From an uncultured Sphingomonadaceae bacterium (GTDB lineage Bacteria > Pseudomonadota > Alphaproteobacteria > Sphingomonadales > Sphingomonadaceae): 64,000 nt of DNA. Under the pieces are notes generated by a model. It saw nothing but the letters and a program-made list of their open reading frames with translations. It was not told the origin of the DNA and ran no database searches. Numbering within the stretch: position 1 is the stretch's first letter; every line of letters starts with the position of its first letter. Location: assembly GCA_947493325.1 (NCBI GenBank), contig CANLQI010000001.1, positions 1,503,375-1,567,374 on the forward strand. Direction: 5' to 3'. Shown one piece after another: positions 63,821 to 64,000 of the stretch. Made by a program: the position numbers and the translations under genes.

Positions 63821-63849
63821 AAAAGGGGCGCTGCCGCATCGGCAACGCC
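63821..63849 (-). terminator. Rho-independent terminator of the partial membrane-protein gene
   Basis: On the minus strand GGCGTTGCCG (63849-63840) pairs with CGGCAGCGCC (63836-63827), with one G-U pair and a 3-nt loop, followed by CCTTTT. It lies about 35 bp past the stop of the gene at 63883. Confidence 0.75.
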
Positions 63850-63882
63850 TCCGAAAATCAACCGGATTGAACGGATTTCGCT

Positions 63883-64000
63883 TTACCAGCGGATAAGCCG
63901 CGGAACGACTAACCAGCCGATCAATGTGCTGATCGCAACTGCCAGCGGGAACCACACCCCATTATATGCCACCGCATTGAAGGGGCAGTGGAAACTATAT
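63883..64000 (-). CDS. C-terminal fragment of a membrane protein (cut by window end)
   Basis: The leftward frame from the right edge reads YSFHCPFNAVAYNGVWFPLA, then VAISTLIGWLVVPRLIRW and stop. It has a hydrophobic helix and basic end, so it is the C-terminus of a membrane protein. Only 39 residues are visible, so the family cannot be named. A terminator follows at 63821-63849. Confidence 0.6.
   Translation of the reverse strand, partial: YSFHCPFNAVAYNGVWFPLAVAISTLIGWLVVPRLIRW

Overview
The window is a 64-kb piece of GC-rich chromosome from an alphaproteobacterium, most likely Sphingomonadales. Pointers are the S12/S7 sequences, the gene order hisB-hisH-hisA-hisF-hisE-hinT, an Atp12-family chaperone, an SspB adaptor, a UPF0314/DUF2585 protein, and many short palindromic repeats of the GTCATTCCCGCGAAGGCGGG type. 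No rRNA, tRNA or CRISPR array was recognised.

Layout. 1-2186 is the str operon, read leftward (rpsL-rpsG-fusA, fusA cut by the window edge), with a 35-bp perfect palindrome between rpsG and fusA. 2562-4737 is an AT-rich, probably acquired restriction-modification pair: an EcoRII-N/HNH fusion nuclease and an m5C methyltransferase with its own N-terminal HTH. 4952-10163 holds an HTH protein, a secreted amidohydrolase, an ArsR/AHSA1/YCII operon with a visible operator, topoisomerase IB and a hemerythrin-like protein. lepA (10576-12381) and a membrane-anchored GMC oxidoreductase follow. 14796-20068 is a patchwork: a DUF2975/XRE pair, small envelope proteins, and an M1-peptidase lipoprotein sitting between two leftovers of a second GMC oxidoreductase copy. 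20190-25209 is a polyhydroxyalkanoate region: phaC, a TonB-dependent-receptor-like protein, and a phaZ-like depolymerase. 25522-31363 carries a beta-propeller lipoprotein, an FprA-type reductase and a D-aminoacylase-like enzyme.

31372-31857 is the most striking element: a DUF559 endonuclease-like gene bracketed by matching nested hairpins, with its stop codon inside one hairpin. A 163-bp copy without the gene lies at 46566-46728. 31865-45833 is mostly housekeeping: dnaN, dinB, metC-like, two mscS genes, the his operon (with a second copy of the str-operon palindrome) and sspB. 45896-58369 starts with gmk and then becomes a lipid/acyl-CoA catabolic region with three acyl-CoA dehydrogenases, an alcohol dehydrogenase, an APH-like kinase, three SDRs, a GPH-type transporter and a serine hydrolase. 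The dehydrogenase plus kinase pairing resembles 4-hydroxyacyl-CoA processing by LvaA/LvaC or ACAD10/11. 58366-64000 holds the leftward operon crcB-rluA family-HAD-small membrane protein-atp12, then sppA and a partial membrane protein.

The main novelty candidates are the DUF559 hairpin element and its deletion derivative, the operon-embedded palindrome family whose two copies differ by compensatory changes, the EcoRII-N/HNH restriction system, the interrupted GMC pseudogene beside phaC, and a REP palindrome that supplies the ribosome-binding site of a secreted protein.
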